NCBI RefSeq assembly: GCF_010692725.1
Contig: NZ_JAAFZB010000095.1
Span: 248,001-312,000, forward strand
Reading direction: 5' to 3'
Length of the DNA: 64,000 nucleotides
Origin: Flavihumibacter soli
Lineage (GTDB): Bacteria; Bacteroidota; Bacteroidia; Sphingobacteriales; Sphingobacteriaceae
Shown here: positions 50,664 through 58,695 of the stretch, piece after piece
Layout of the letters: each line of letters starts with the position of its first letter
How positions within the stretch are numbered: the stretch's first letter is position 1
The notes under the pieces: generated by a model
Seen by the model: only the letters and a program-made list of their open reading frames with translations
Database searches by the model: none
What the model was told of the DNA's origin: nothing
Translations under genes and position numbers: made by a program

Positions 50664-51524
50664 CTATTTGATCACCTTTTCCACCCTATCATAATACTCA
50701 TTCTGGAGTTCGAGAGCTTTAGTGTCGGCCTTAACTGCTTTTAAGACCTTCGAGAACGAACTGATCTCGTGTTCTGCGATCAACTTCCCCAGTTCCGTTG
50801 TAGCTTTCCCTCCTTCGCCAGCATAATGGTTCGGGAAACCCGCGTACCACCAGATCGGGGTATACACTCCCGGAATCTTCAAACGGTCCCGGTTCGAACC
50901 ATCTTCTTTTTCAGCCTGGCCCATCCGCATCAGTTCAGGTGTAAGGAAAAGCATAGTGGATGTTTCGCGCTCGCCTGCATGCATATCCCCGGCAGGATCT
51001 GACTTACTCAGCTTTTTATATTTCGCTGAATATTCCGGATCCTGTTCAGGATCGTATAAATAAACAACATAATTCTTGCGTTTATTGAGCTGCGATTGCA
51101 TGAAGAAGTGGAGAAACTCCGGGTTGCCGCCATGACCATTCAGGATAACGATCTTGTCGAAACCGTTCCGGGCGATCTCCTCACAGGTAGCCTCCAGCAG
51201 CTCGTAGATAAGACGACTAGGCAGGGCAAATGTTCCCGGCTGCTGCCTGGCCTCGTTGATCTGGCCATAAAAATAATCGGGAAATACGACCGCATATTCA
51301 TTTTTAACTACCCGGGCTGCCACTTCCCTTACATGGATCAGGTCGGTGCCCAAGGGCGAGTGCGGGCCATGTTTCTCCAGGATCCCGATCGGAAGGATAC
51401 AGGTCTTTGATGATTTATCCAGCGCCTTGCTCCAGTCCGGAGCGGTAAGTTCATCCCAGCGGGCAGGTAACTCCTGGGCGAAAGAAAAGCTTGTGATGCA
51501 CACAAGAAAGATGAAAATTCTCAT
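50664..51524 (-). CDS. Exported creatininase-family amidohydrolase
   Basis: 286 residues, with a signal peptide (MRIFIFLVCITSFSFAQ). The creatininase fold metal ligands are visible: LPIGILEKHGPHSPLGTD (E, H), NGHGGN (near 128) and DMHAGERETSTMLF (H, E). Members hydrolyse cyclic amides (creatinine, FAPy) or do peptide/cofactor maturation; which applies here is unknown. The presence of a signal peptide, implying a periplasmic enzyme, is noteworthy. It is divergent from the sigma factor gene. Confidence 0.87.
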   Translation of the reverse strand: MRIFIFLVCITSFSFAQELPARWDELTAPDWSKALDKSSKTCILPIGILEKHGPHSPLGTDLIHVREVAARVVKNEYAVVFPDYFYGQINEARQQPGTFALPSRLIYELLEATCEEIARNGFDKIVILNGHGGNPEFLHFFMQSQLNKRKNYVVYLYDPEQDPEYSAKYKKLSKSDPAGDMHAGERETSTMLFLTPELMRMGQAEKEDGSNRDRLKIPGVYTPIWWYAGFPNHYAGEGGKATTELGKLIAEHEISSFSKVLKAVKADTKALELQNEYYDRVEKVIK

Positions 51525-51853
51525 ACTTTATCGTTTAATGGAACACGGGCTAATAAACCGCAGTTCTAATATAGTCTAAAAAAGAAAGACTCTGAATTCG
51601 AGCATCTTTCAAACTAGTTTATTCTGCGTTAAGCAGTCTGCAATAAAACCCGCTTTGGAACTTTATACAAGCTCTGGGTGCAGGTGCAGCCCAGCATTGC
51701 CGCCAGACCGACCTTTCGTTGGAAAATAACCTGGCGATGCCAACTTCCGCGGTGATCTACCACCGGGTGTTCACAATTACTCCCTGACTGTAACATTCGC
51801 CATATGCCCGTATCAAACGCCGCAAAAGAATCCCATTGAACAGACTTGTCTTC
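51525..51853. other. Intergenic region between creatininase and ECF sigma genes
   Basis: 329 bases for two divergent promoters. A hairpin CTGGG/CCCAG (51674-51694, with inner TGCA/TGCA) lies in the middle. No TAnnTTTG pair was assigned. A minus-strand open frame here (51629-51895) has no family resemblance and overlaps the sigma gene. Confidence 0.5.
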
Positions 51854-52333
51854 ATGACAGATTTTGAATCTATATATAAGCGCTATGCACCTCAAATTTT
51901 CAGGGTGTGCCTCGGATATACTAATGATGCCGACCAGGCCAAGGACATGGTGCAGGATACCTTTATATCAGTGTGGGAAAATCTGTCAAACTTCCGCAAC
52001 CAATCGCAGATCAGTACCTGGATTTTCCGGATAGCGACCAACAGATGCCTGCGCGCGTTAGAGGTGGCTAAACGAATGCCTTCTGCCGAACTCCCTCTTC
52101 AACTGGCTGATATGACGGAGGAGTCTCCGGAAGAAAAATTGCATTTTTTATATCAGTCTATAGCAGAACTCCCGGAAACCGAGCGAATCATCATTTCGCT
52201 GGAGCTGGAAGGTTTACCGCAAGCTGAAATTGCTGCTATTGTCGGATTAAGCAACGGAAATATCCGGGTAAAGATTCACCGGATCAAGGAAAAGCTGGCT
52301 CAAAAATTTAAAGCATATGGACAATTTAGCTGA
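51854..52333 (+). CDS. ECF-type RNA polymerase sigma factor
   Basis: 159-residue ECF sigma factor. Region 2 (DFESIYKRYAPQIFRVCLGY and AKDMVQDTFISVWENL, STWIFRIATNRC) and region 4 (LPETERIIISLELEGLPQAE, IVGLSNGNIRVKIHRIKEKL) are complete. The ATG at 51854 is preferred (MTDFESIYKRYA) to 51836. The stop overlaps the next gene by 17 bases. In Bacteroidota such a sigma is usually followed by an anti-sigma; here the partner is a membrane protein of the size expected. Confidence 0.93.
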   Translation: MTDFESIYKRYAPQIFRVCLGYTNDADQAKDMVQDTFISVWENLSNFRNQSQISTWIFRIATNRCLRALEVAKRMPSAELPLQLADMTEESPEEKLHFLYQSIAELPETERIIISLELEGLPQAEIAAIVGLSNGNIRVKIHRIKEKLAQKFKAYGQFS

Positions 52334-52901
52334 TTTAAAGGCCATCTGGCACACTGCGAAAACAGAAAGCCTGCCTTCCCCGGATGAAATGCTGGGTATG
52401 ATTAAAAAATTCCGTCGTCAAAAGCTGAGAAGCAAATGGCTTGTTATCCTGACATCCTGCATGCTTACCTGTTTAATCATAGCAGTGTTGTTAATCGTTC
52501 CCTTTAAATTTTGGACGACGTATATGGGAGGGGGTTTAATGGCTGCTTCCGGTGTTCTGCTCGCGGTAACTAACATACGGTCCCTGAAACGATTTTATCA
52601 GCTTAACGACTCTAACAATCTGGAGTTCCTCGCTTTCATAGAACAAACACGCCAGAACCAGATTGCCTACTATAAAAAAATGCAGGTCCTTATCATGTCA
52701 CTCACATCGATCGGCTTATTATTTTATCTCTATGAACCATCAGTTGAAAAGCCCTTATGGTTTATCGGGATCTATACACTGGCAATAGCTTATTTGCTGA
52801 TCATGTGGTTTTGGGCCAGGCCCCGGTACTTTAAAAAACACAGCGCAAAATTAAATGCGACCATTCAAAGACTCGAAAATTTATCAAATCAACTTAAATA
52901 A
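52317..52901 (+). CDS. Membrane protein, candidate anti-sigma partner
   Basis: 194 residues with an N-terminal cytosolic part of about 40 residues, then hydrophobic segments at about 42-62, 68-85, 125-143 and 148-168, and a C-terminal coiled-coil-like helix (LNATIQRLENLSNQLK). The 17-base overlap with the sigma gene implies coupled translation, as for an anti-sigma factor. No known anti-sigma motif (for example the zinc HxxxCxxC) is present, so function is inferred only from the context. Start at ATG 52317. Confidence 0.7.
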   Translation: MDNLADLKAIWHTAKTESLPSPDEMLGMIKKFRRQKLRSKWLVILTSCMLTCLIIAVLLIVPFKFWTTYMGGGLMAASGVLLAVTNIRSLKRFYQLNDSNNLEFLAFIEQTRQNQIAYYKKMQVLIMSLTSIGLLFYLYEPSVEKPLWFIGIYTLAIAYLLIMWFWARPRYFKKHSAKLNATIQRLENLSNQLK

Positions 52902-52902
52902 T

Positions 52903-53118
52903 ATGAAACGCAACAACTTTCCCAAATCAGTTTTATTGTTGCTGGTCGCAGGCCTGCTGATGACCAGCCTTCCGCCAATCGTCGACCGTCATTTTCCCTT
53001 ACCTGACTTGCTTCGGGGTTTTTTGGGCGGGCTGGGTCTGACCTTAGAAGTTATCGCACTGGTAAAAATGCAGCGTCTTAGAAAAAACGCGAAATGCACA
53101 GAGATTAAACCAGTATAG
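52903..53118 (+). CDS. Small membrane protein of the sigma cassette
   Basis: 71 residues from the ATG at 52903, directly after the stop of the preceding gene. Two hydrophobic segments (SVLLLLVAGLLMTSL and FLGGLGLTLEVIALV) with a basic C terminus. I do not recognise it. Its position, with no gap in the sigma-membrane protein series, suggests co-expression. Confidence 0.6.
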   Translation: MKRNNFPKSVLLLLVAGLLMTSLPPIVDRHFPLPDLLRGFLGGLGLTLEVIALVKMQRLRKNAKCTEIKPV

Positions 53119-53161
53119 CCATAACCGTTGAGCATTCCGCAACAATTTCTCTCTCAACCGC

Positions 53162-53191
53162 TTGACAATTAAACTATTTCCTCTATCTTTG
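53162..53191 (+). promoter_or_regulatory. Promoter of the rplM operon
   Basis: TTGACA at 53162 and TATCTTTG at 53184, with exactly 19 bases between TTG and TA. This matches the Bacteroidota consensus TTG(N19)TAnnTTTG. Transcription should start near 53198. Confidence 0.85.
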
Positions 53192-53195
53192 CAGT

Positions 53196-53209
53196 CCCTA
53201 ATTTTAGGG
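53196..53209 (+). promoter_or_regulatory. Hairpin at the 5' end of the rplM transcript
   Basis: CCCTAA-TT-TTAGGG, a perfect 6-bp stem at the presumed start of the transcript, 36 bases before the rplM start codon. It could be a stabilising 5' hairpin or part of a ribosomal-protein leader. Confidence 0.5.
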
Positions 53210-53245
53210 TTAATAGAAATCGTTAAATAATTTAAATTCAAGCAA

Positions 53246-53689
53246 GTGAATACGTTAAGTTACAAAACTGTCTCTGCCAACAAACAGACCGTTAACAAAG
53301 AATGGGTAGTTGTTGACGCTCAAGGCGAGATTTTGGGGCGCTTGTCTTCTAAGATCGCGATGATGATCAGAGGAAAACACAAGCCATCGTTCACCCCACA
53401 CGTAGACTGCGGCGATAATGTAATTGTTATCAATGCAGACAAGATTAAACTGACCGGAAACAAATTCGAAGAAAAAGAATATGTTTCTTACACCGGTTAC
53501 CCAGGTGGTCAGAAGTTCATTTCTCCGAAGGAGTTAATGGCTAAACACCCAACTCGTGTAGTTGAAAAAGCTGTACGTGGTATGTTGCCTAAGAACCGTT
53601 TAGGTAAAGCATTATACAAAAATCTATTTGTATATGCAGGTTCTGAGCATCCGCATGCTGCGCAATCACCTAAAGCCGTTAAACCGTAA
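53246..53689 (+). CDS. rplM: 50S ribosomal protein L13
   Basis: Early-assembly protein of the large subunit. The 147 residues contain the family signature WVVVDAQGEILGRLSSKIA, a basic loop and VEKAVRGMLPKNRLGKALYK. The start is GTG at 53246, unusual for a highly expressed gene; no in-frame ATG is available before the conserved sequence (MNTLSYKTVSANKQ). It leads the rplM-rpsI-rpsB-tsf operon, the standard order in Bacteroidota, from the promoter at 53162. Low codon diversity and higher GC balance fit strong expression. Confidence 0.96.
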   Translation: MNTLSYKTVSANKQTVNKEWVVVDAQGEILGRLSSKIAMMIRGKHKPSFTPHVDCGDNVIVINADKIKLTGNKFEEKEYVSYTGYPGGQKFISPKELMAKHPTRVVEKAVRGMLPKNRLGKALYKNLFVYAGSEHPHAAQSPKAVKP

Positions 53690-53705
53690 TTAAAAGAGAA
53701 AGAAA

Positions 53706-54092
53706 ATGTCAACTACAAACACTTCAGGAAGAAGAAAAACAGCAGTTGCCCGCATTTATTTAACTGAGGGAAACGGCAACATTACCGTAAATGGTAAAGA
53801 TTACAAAGAGTATTTTCCAACATTGCCTTTGCAGTACGTGGTAACACAATCATTGGAAGTTTCTGGTTCTGCCGGAAAATTCGATGTGAATGTGAACGTA
53901 GCGGGTGGTGGCGTAAACGGACAAGCAGGTGCTGTTCGTTTGGCTATCGCTAAAGCAATCGTAGAACTGGATCCAGAGACGAAATCTTCTTTGAGCGCGA
54001 AAGGACTGATGACACGTGATAACCGTATGGTTGAACGTAAGAAACCAGGCCGCAAGAAAGCCCGTAAGAAATTTCAATTTAGTAAACGTTAA
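53706..54092 (+). CDS. rpsI: 30S ribosomal protein S9
   Basis: 128-residue small-subunit protein, whose C-terminal tail reaches the P-site tRNA. The start motif is SGRRKTAVARIYL, with GGGVNGQAGAVRLAIAKAIV in the middle and the basic end RKKPGRKKARKKFQFSKR. Length is normal. It follows rplM by 16 bp and precedes rpsB by 18 bp, with an AGGAGG-like stretch (CTCAGGAGGATC) just before rpsB. Confidence 0.97.
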   Translation: MSTTNTSGRRKTAVARIYLTEGNGNITVNGKDYKEYFPTLPLQYVVTQSLEVSGSAGKFDVNVNVAGGGVNGQAGAVRLAIAKAIVELDPETKSSLSAKGLMTRDNRMVERKKPGRKKARKKFQFSKR

Positions 54093-54110
54093 TCTCAGGA
54101 GGATCAGACA

Positions 54111-54950
54111 ATGGCAAGAACAACATATCAGGATTTATTGGATGCAGGTGTACACTTTGGTCACCTTACCCGCAAATGGGATCCGAAAATGGCTCCGTAC
54201 ATTTTCATGGAACGCAATGGCATCCACATTATAGATTTAAATAAAACATTAACCAAACTGGAAGAAGCTGCTGCTGCGATCAAACAGATCGTAAAATCAG
54301 GCCGCAAAGTTTTGTTCGTTTCTACCAAGAAACAGGCGAAAGACATTGTAGCTGAGCAGGCTCGTTCAGTAAACATGCCTTACGTAACCGAGCGTTGGTT
54401 AGGTGGTATGTTAACCAACTTCGCAACCGTACGTAAGTCGATCAAAAAGATGTCTAACATCGATAAGATGACTAAAGACGGAACGTATGATGTTTTATCG
54501 AAAAAAGAAAAGCTGATGATCCAGCGTGAGCGTATTAAGTTAGAGTCTCTTTTAGGAGGTATCGCTGACTTAAACCGTCTTCCTGCTGCATTATTCATCA
54601 TTGACGTTAAGAAAGAGCACATCTCTGTTGCTGAAGCGATGAAATTAAACATCCCTACGTTTGCAATGGTTGATACCAACTCTGACCCGTCAAACATCGA
54701 TTTCCCTATCCCGGCGAATGATGATGCGACCAAATCAATCACTTTGATCATGGACATCATTATGAAAGCTATTCACGAAGGTTTGGAAGAACGCAAACGT
54801 GAAAAAGACGAGGAGAATGATAAAGAAGCTGCTGCTGCGAAAGCAAAAGTTGATACTGAAGGTGAAGAAGCTCCGGCTAAACGTACCCGCAAGGTAACTG
54901 CTGAAGCTGGTGCTGATGAGTCAGAAGCATCCGCTAAGTCAGAAGAGTAA
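54111..54950 (+). CDS. rpsB: 30S ribosomal protein S2
   Basis: 279-residue small-subunit protein with GVHFGHLTRKWDPKM near the start, KKQAKDIVAEQARS and TERWLGGMLTNFATVRKS. After the conserved core (about 235 residues) there is an acidic, Ala/Glu-rich tail of about 45 residues (EEDNEKEAAA-like composition, AKRTRKV inside), a common Bacteroidota extension of uncertain role. A good Shine-Dalgarno-like GGAGGA stands 9 bases before the ATG, which is rare in this phylum. Confidence 0.97.
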   Translation: MARTTYQDLLDAGVHFGHLTRKWDPKMAPYIFMERNGIHIIDLNKTLTKLEEAAAAIKQIVKSGRKVLFVSTKKQAKDIVAEQARSVNMPYVTERWLGGMLTNFATVRKSIKKMSNIDKMTKDGTYDVLSKKEKLMIQRERIKLESLLGGIADLNRLPAALFIIDVKKEHISVAEAMKLNIPTFAMVDTNSDPSNIDFPIPANDDATKSITLIMDIIMKAIHEGLEERKREKDEENDKEAAAAKAKVDTEGEEAPAKRTRKVTAEAGADESEASAKSEE

Positions 54951-55050
54951 AAATTAATGTGGGTTGCAGGTTGCGCGTTGAGGGAAATTCCTGAGGCCGG
55001 CAGCATGCAGCCCATAATTATATAAGAACCATTTAAAAATTCAAGAAAAC

Positions 55051-55890
55051 ATGTCTACAGTACAAATTACTGCCGCAGATGTAAATAAATTACGCCAGCA
55101 AACAGGCGCTGGTATGATGGATTGCAAAAAAGCATTAACCGAAGCTAACGGTGATTTTGAAGCAGCCATCGATTACCTGCGTAAAAAAGGCGCTAAAGTT
55201 GCTGCAAGCCGTTCTGATCGCGATTCTAACGAAGGTGTTGTTATTGCGAAAACTTCAGCTGACGGTAAACAAGGCTTTATCGTTGAAGTGAACTGCGAAA
55301 CTGACTTCGTGGCTAAGAATGCTGATTTTATCGCTTTCGCAAACAGCATTGCTGACCTTGCTGTTGAGAAAAACCCTTCTTCACTGGAAGAATTAACTTC
55401 TTATGACCTGAACGGAACGAAAGTTTCTGATCAGATCTTAGATCAGACTGGAAAGATTGGTGAGAAGATCGGTGTATCCAAATATGAGACAGTTTCAGGT
55501 GATAAAGTTATCGCTTACATCCACGGTAACTACCGTTTAGGTGTATTGGTTGCTTTGAGCGCTGATGCTGCCGGTGCTGATGAAGCAGGAAAAGACGTAG
55601 CTATGCAAATTGCAGCTATGAACCCTGTTGCTATTGACAAAGACGGCGTTGATTCAAAAACTATCGAGCGTGAGCTTGAGATCGCAAAAGATCAGATCCG
55701 TGCAGAAGGTAAACCTGAAGAAATGGTTGAAAAGATCGCTGCAGGTAAACTGAATAAATTCTACAAAGATTCTACCTTATTAAACCAGGAGTTCGTTAAA
55801 GATTCGTCTAAAACGATCGCCCAGTTTTTGAATGGTGTTGAAAAAGGTCTTACTGTTACTGCTTTCAAGCGGGTTCAGTTAGGAGCTTAA
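55051..55890 (+). CDS. tsf: Elongation factor Ts
   Basis: Nucleotide exchange factor for EF-Tu. The N-terminal UBA-like region carries VNKLRQQTGAGMMDCKKALT, and EVNCETDFVAKNADF is the conserved core contact motif. Length 279 is normal, with the two-domain core extended by HGNYRLGVLVAL. It is the last gene of the rplM operon and is followed by a strong terminator at 55903. Confidence 0.97.
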   Translation: MSTVQITAADVNKLRQQTGAGMMDCKKALTEANGDFEAAIDYLRKKGAKVAASRSDRDSNEGVVIAKTSADGKQGFIVEVNCETDFVAKNADFIAFANSIADLAVEKNPSSLEELTSYDLNGTKVSDQILDQTGKIGEKIGVSKYETVSGDKVIAYIHGNYRLGVLVALSADAAGADEAGKDVAMQIAAMNPVAIDKDGVDSKTIERELEIAKDQIRAEGKPEEMVEKIAAGKLNKFYKDSTLLNQEFVKDSSKTIAQFLNGVEKGLTVTAFKRVQLGA

Positions 55891-55902
55891 TATTATTTTA
55901 GA

Positions 55903-55933
55903 AAATCCCGATGGAAACATCGGGATTTTTTTT
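55903..55933 (+). terminator. Intrinsic terminator of the rplM-tsf operon
   Basis: AAATCCCGATG - GAAA tetraloop - CATCGGGATTT, 11-bp perfect arms, followed by a run of T (TTTTTTTTG). Very strong; starts 12 bases after the tsf stop. Confidence 0.95.
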
Positions 55934-55961
55934 GCGCTCATTTTTTTGTAAACCAGATAAC

Positions 55962-57074
55962 ATGCTGACAGCTCTCATAAACGCAACAATTTTTTCAGGC
56001 GACACAAAGTCCGAAGGAAGATCGGTTTTAATTGAGAACGGATTAATCCTCGCGGTAACAGGCCCGGATGACGTCCCGGCTGATGCGCAGATCATTGACT
56101 TGGGTGGTCATTCTATTGCCCCCGGCCTGATCGATCTGCAGATCTATGGCAGCGGAGGTGAATTATTCGGCGGAAAGCCAACGGTTGAAGCATTAGCTCA
56201 GATGGAGTCGGACCTGTTTAAGCAGGGCACTACCGGTTTCCTGGCTACTGTCGCCACCAATTCTCCTGAAATTGTCGAGCAGGCTATATCGGCCGCTAAA
56301 GCTTTCCGGAGCAATTCAAAAGGAAACTTTCTTGGCTTACATCTTGAGGGCCCTTACCTGAACTCTAAACGTAAAGGAGCACATCCTGAAAAATTCATCA
56401 AAAAAGCCACTGTATCGGAACTGAAACGATGGGTAGACGCTGCTGAAGGTGAGATAAGGATAATGACCATTGCCCCTGAATTACAGGATCAGGAAGTACT
56501 CGACTACCTTGCAGCGGAGAACATCGTTATCTCGGCGGGTCATAGCAATGCGAGTTACCAGGAGGGCCTGTCATTCTTCGGCGATAAGGTTACTGCAGCT
56601 ACCCACCTTTTTAATGCCATGCCGCCCCTGCATCACAGGGAGCCGGGATTGGTCGCCGCCATCTTCAGGCAGAAACCGTTTACAAGCATTATAGCTGATG
56701 GTATTCATGTAAGCTACCCGATGATAGAAATAGCGAAGCGCCAATTGGCCGACAAGCTGTTCCTGATCACAGACGCCGTTACGGCGACCAGCGAGGGCAT
56801 CTATCCGCATATCCTGAACGGCGACCGCTACGTGATGCCTGACGGTACGCTGTCGGGTTCAAATTTGAGTATGTGGCAGGCAGTAAAGAATTGTGTCTCC
56901 TTTGCGGGAATTGAACTTGAAGAAGCGATCAGGATGGCCTCGGCTTATCCGGCAGCTGCAATTAGCAGGCAGCATGAACTGGGTTATATCAAACCGGGTT
57001 ATAAAGCAAATCTGATCATCTTTGATGAACAACTGAATTTAAAAACAAGCCTCATGGAAGGTTTAACAAGCTGA
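55962..57074 (+). CDS. nagA: N-acetylglucosamine-6-phosphate deacetylase
   Basis: Amidohydrolase that releases acetate from GlcNAc-6-P in amino-sugar recycling. The metal-binding and substrate elements are SIAPGLIDLQIYGSGG, HLEGPYLNSKRKGAHP (Glu ligand), VISAGHSNASY, AATHLFNAMPPLHHREPG and ITDAVTAT (catalytic Asp). The ATG at 55962 is used (MLTALINATIFSGD); the frame opens at 55911, inside the upstream terminator. Length 370 is normal. No other nag gene is adjacent. Confidence 0.95.
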   Translation: MLTALINATIFSGDTKSEGRSVLIENGLILAVTGPDDVPADAQIIDLGGHSIAPGLIDLQIYGSGGELFGGKPTVEALAQMESDLFKQGTTGFLATVATNSPEIVEQAISAAKAFRSNSKGNFLGLHLEGPYLNSKRKGAHPEKFIKKATVSELKRWVDAAEGEIRIMTIAPELQDQEVLDYLAAENIVISAGHSNASYQEGLSFFGDKVTAATHLFNAMPPLHHREPGLVAAIFRQKPFTSIIADGIHVSYPMIEIAKRQLADKLFLITDAVTATSEGIYPHILNGDRYVMPDGTLSGSNLSMWQAVKNCVSFAGIELEEAIRMASAYPAAAISRQHELGYIKPGYKANLIIFDEQLNLKTSLMEGLTS

Positions 57075-57105
57075 GCGCATATTTTTTAATACTTTTGAGG
57101 GAAGT

Positions 57106-57133
57106 AGTTTGGAGTCGGGAGTAATTAGACTGG
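57106..57133. repeat. Heptad array upstream of pyrH, part 1
   Basis: Four 7-bp units AGTTTGG, AGTCGGG, AGTAATT, AGACTGG. The first two match units of the array in the helicase gene (12984-13032). Confidence 0.7.
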
Positions 57134-57164
57134 CACTGCTCTCCGATACGCATCTTCCACTTAT

Positions 57165-57192
57165 ATCTCAAATCTAATATCTCATATCTCTA
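57165..57192. repeat. Heptad array upstream of pyrH, part 2
   Basis: Four units ATCTCAA, ATCTAAT, ATCTCAT, ATCTCTA, ending 3 bases before the pyrH start codon. Confidence 0.75.
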
Positions 57193-57195
57193 CTA

Positions 57196-57903
57196 ATGAA
57201 ATACAAACGGATACTTCTAAAACTGAGCGGTGAATCCCTGATGGGTGAGAAACAATACGGCATTGATATTGACCGGGTGGCTCAGTACGCAAAGGATATT
57301 AAAGCTGTTCATGACCAGGGAATTGAAATCGCTATCGTTATAGGCGGCGGAAATATCTATCGCGGCTTAAGCGCCGAAAAGTCAGGAATGGATCGCGTGC
57401 AGGCGGATTACATGGGTATGCTGGCAACAGTTATAAACAGTATGGCCCTGCAGGATGCCCTGGAGAAGACCGGCGTCAAGACACGTTTGTTGACCGCCAT
57501 TAAGATGGAGCAGATCTGCGAACCATTTATCCGTCGCAGGGCTGTGCGTCACCTGGAGAAAGGCCGTATCGTTATTTTCGGTGCCGGAACAGGGAATCCT
57601 TATTTCACCACCGATACAGCGGCTTCTTTAAGAGCAGTAGAGATAAACGCCGATGCTGTATTAAAAGGAACGCGTGTTGACGGTATTTACACATCTGATC
57701 CTGAGAAAAACGCAGATGCGGTTCGTTACGACGAGATCACCTTCTCTGAAGTATATGAAAAAAATCTGAATGTAATGGATATGACTGCCATCACGCTTTG
57801 CCAGGAGAATAATCTGCCGATCATTGTTTTCGACATGAATAAGCCGGGCAACTTTATGCGGATCACTAACGGAGACCCGATCGGAACTTTAGTTAAAGGA
57901 TAA
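57196..57903 (+). CDS. pyrH: UMP kinase
   Basis: Phosphorylates UMP to UDP. Amino-acid-kinase-fold motifs are [50 protein letters not shown] (typical) and [15 protein letters not shown]. Length 235 is normal and the start follows a heptad array by 3 bases. The pairing with frr (80 bp later) is the standard order. As in other bacteria it works as a hexamer with UTP/GTP control, which the sequence does not show directly. Confidence 0.97.
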   Translation: MKYKRILLKLSGESLMGEKQYGIDIDRVAQYAKDIKAVHDQGIEIAIVIGGGNIYRGLSAEKSGMDRVQADYMGMLATVINSMALQDALEKTGVKTRLLTAIKMEQICEPFIRRRAVRHLEKGRIVIFGAGTGNPYFTTDTAASLRAVEINADAVLKGTRVDGIYTSDPEKNADAVRYDEITFSEVYEKNLNVMDMTAITLCQENNLPIIVFDMNKPGNFMRITNGDPIGTLVKG

Positions 57904-57983
57904 TTTATATTCAGGTGTCATTAACTCATTAAAGGACTTCATACAAATTTTTATATTTTTGAAAGGAAATTTTTTCAGACATT

Positions 57984-58547
57984 ATGAACGAGCTTATTAA
58001 GAAACAATTGACGGATGCCAGAGTCAATATGGAGAAAGCCATAGACTTTTGCGATAGTGAACTAACGAAGATACGAGCTGGCAAAGCGATGCCATCCATG
58101 CTGGACGGTATAACTGTAGATTACTATGGCACACAAACACCGTTGGCCCAGGTTGCTTCCGTTAACACGCCTGATGCCCGTACCCTGGTTGTTCAGCCCT
58201 GGGAAAAATCATTAATAGTTCCTATAGAGAAGGCTATTAAGGATGCGAACATTGGCCTGAATCCTCAGAATGACGGAATTGTTATACGCTTGAATGTTCC
58301 GCCATTAACAGAAGAGCGCCGCCGGGAACTTGTTAAGAAAGTTAAGGAAGAAGCAGAAAGAGGCCGTATCGCTGTCCGTAATATCCGTAAGGACGCCAAC
58401 GAAAAGATTAAGAAGCTTAAGCCGGAAGGCATTTCTGATGATGAGATCAAAGTGGGCGAAGGTGAAGTTCAGAAACTGACTGACTCGAATATTGTCAGTA
58501 TTGATCGCCTGGCGGAAACAAAAGAAAAAGACATCATGACCGTTTAA
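57984..58547 (+). CDS. frr: Ribosome recycling factor
   Basis: Releases the ribosome from mRNA after termination, with EF-G. The 187 residues have the three-helix bundle and the conserved segments LTKIRAGKAMPSMLDGITVD, YGTQTPLAQVASVNTPDART, VQPWEKSLI and IRLNVPPLTEERRRELVKKV. Length is normal. It follows pyrH in the usual order and has its own terminator at 58571. Confidence 0.97.
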   Translation: MNELIKKQLTDARVNMEKAIDFCDSELTKIRAGKAMPSMLDGITVDYYGTQTPLAQVASVNTPDARTLVVQPWEKSLIVPIEKAIKDANIGLNPQNDGIVIRLNVPPLTEERRRELVKKVKEEAERGRIAVRNIRKDANEKIKKLKPEGISDDEIKVGEGEVQKLTDSNIVSIDRLAETKEKDIMTV

Positions 58548-58570
58548 ATGGTAGTGATTTTGTAAATTAT

Positions 58571-58604
58571 AAGGGAATGTGGCAAATGCAGCATTCCCTT
58601 TTTT
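58571..58604 (+). terminator. Intrinsic terminator after frr
   Basis: AAGGGAATG ... CATTCCCTT, 9-bp arms with an inner GC/GC step around AAAT, followed by TTTT. Located 23 bases after the frr stop. Confidence 0.9.
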
Positions 58605-58630
58605 AATTTTGGTAAAAAGTAGCTTGACCG

Positions 58631-58693
58631 GATTAACCACCTATCCACCTTATCTAACTACTAACTACTAACTACTAAATACTAAGTACTTTA
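58631..58693. repeat. Heptad array abutting the ABC exporter start
   Basis: Nine 7-bp units in unbroken phase: GATTAAC, CACCTAT, CCACCTT, ATCTAAC, TACTAAC twice, TACTAAA, TACTAAG, TACTTTA. The array ends 2 bases before the ATG at 58696. Confidence 0.85.
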
Positions 58694-58695
58694 GA

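Noticed and set aside
51629-51895. Open frame of 88 codons on the minus strand between creatininase and sigma genes.
   Set aside because: It overlaps the start of the sigma factor gene, has no family resemblance, and its composition (Cys/Trp/His-rich) is like that of random frames.
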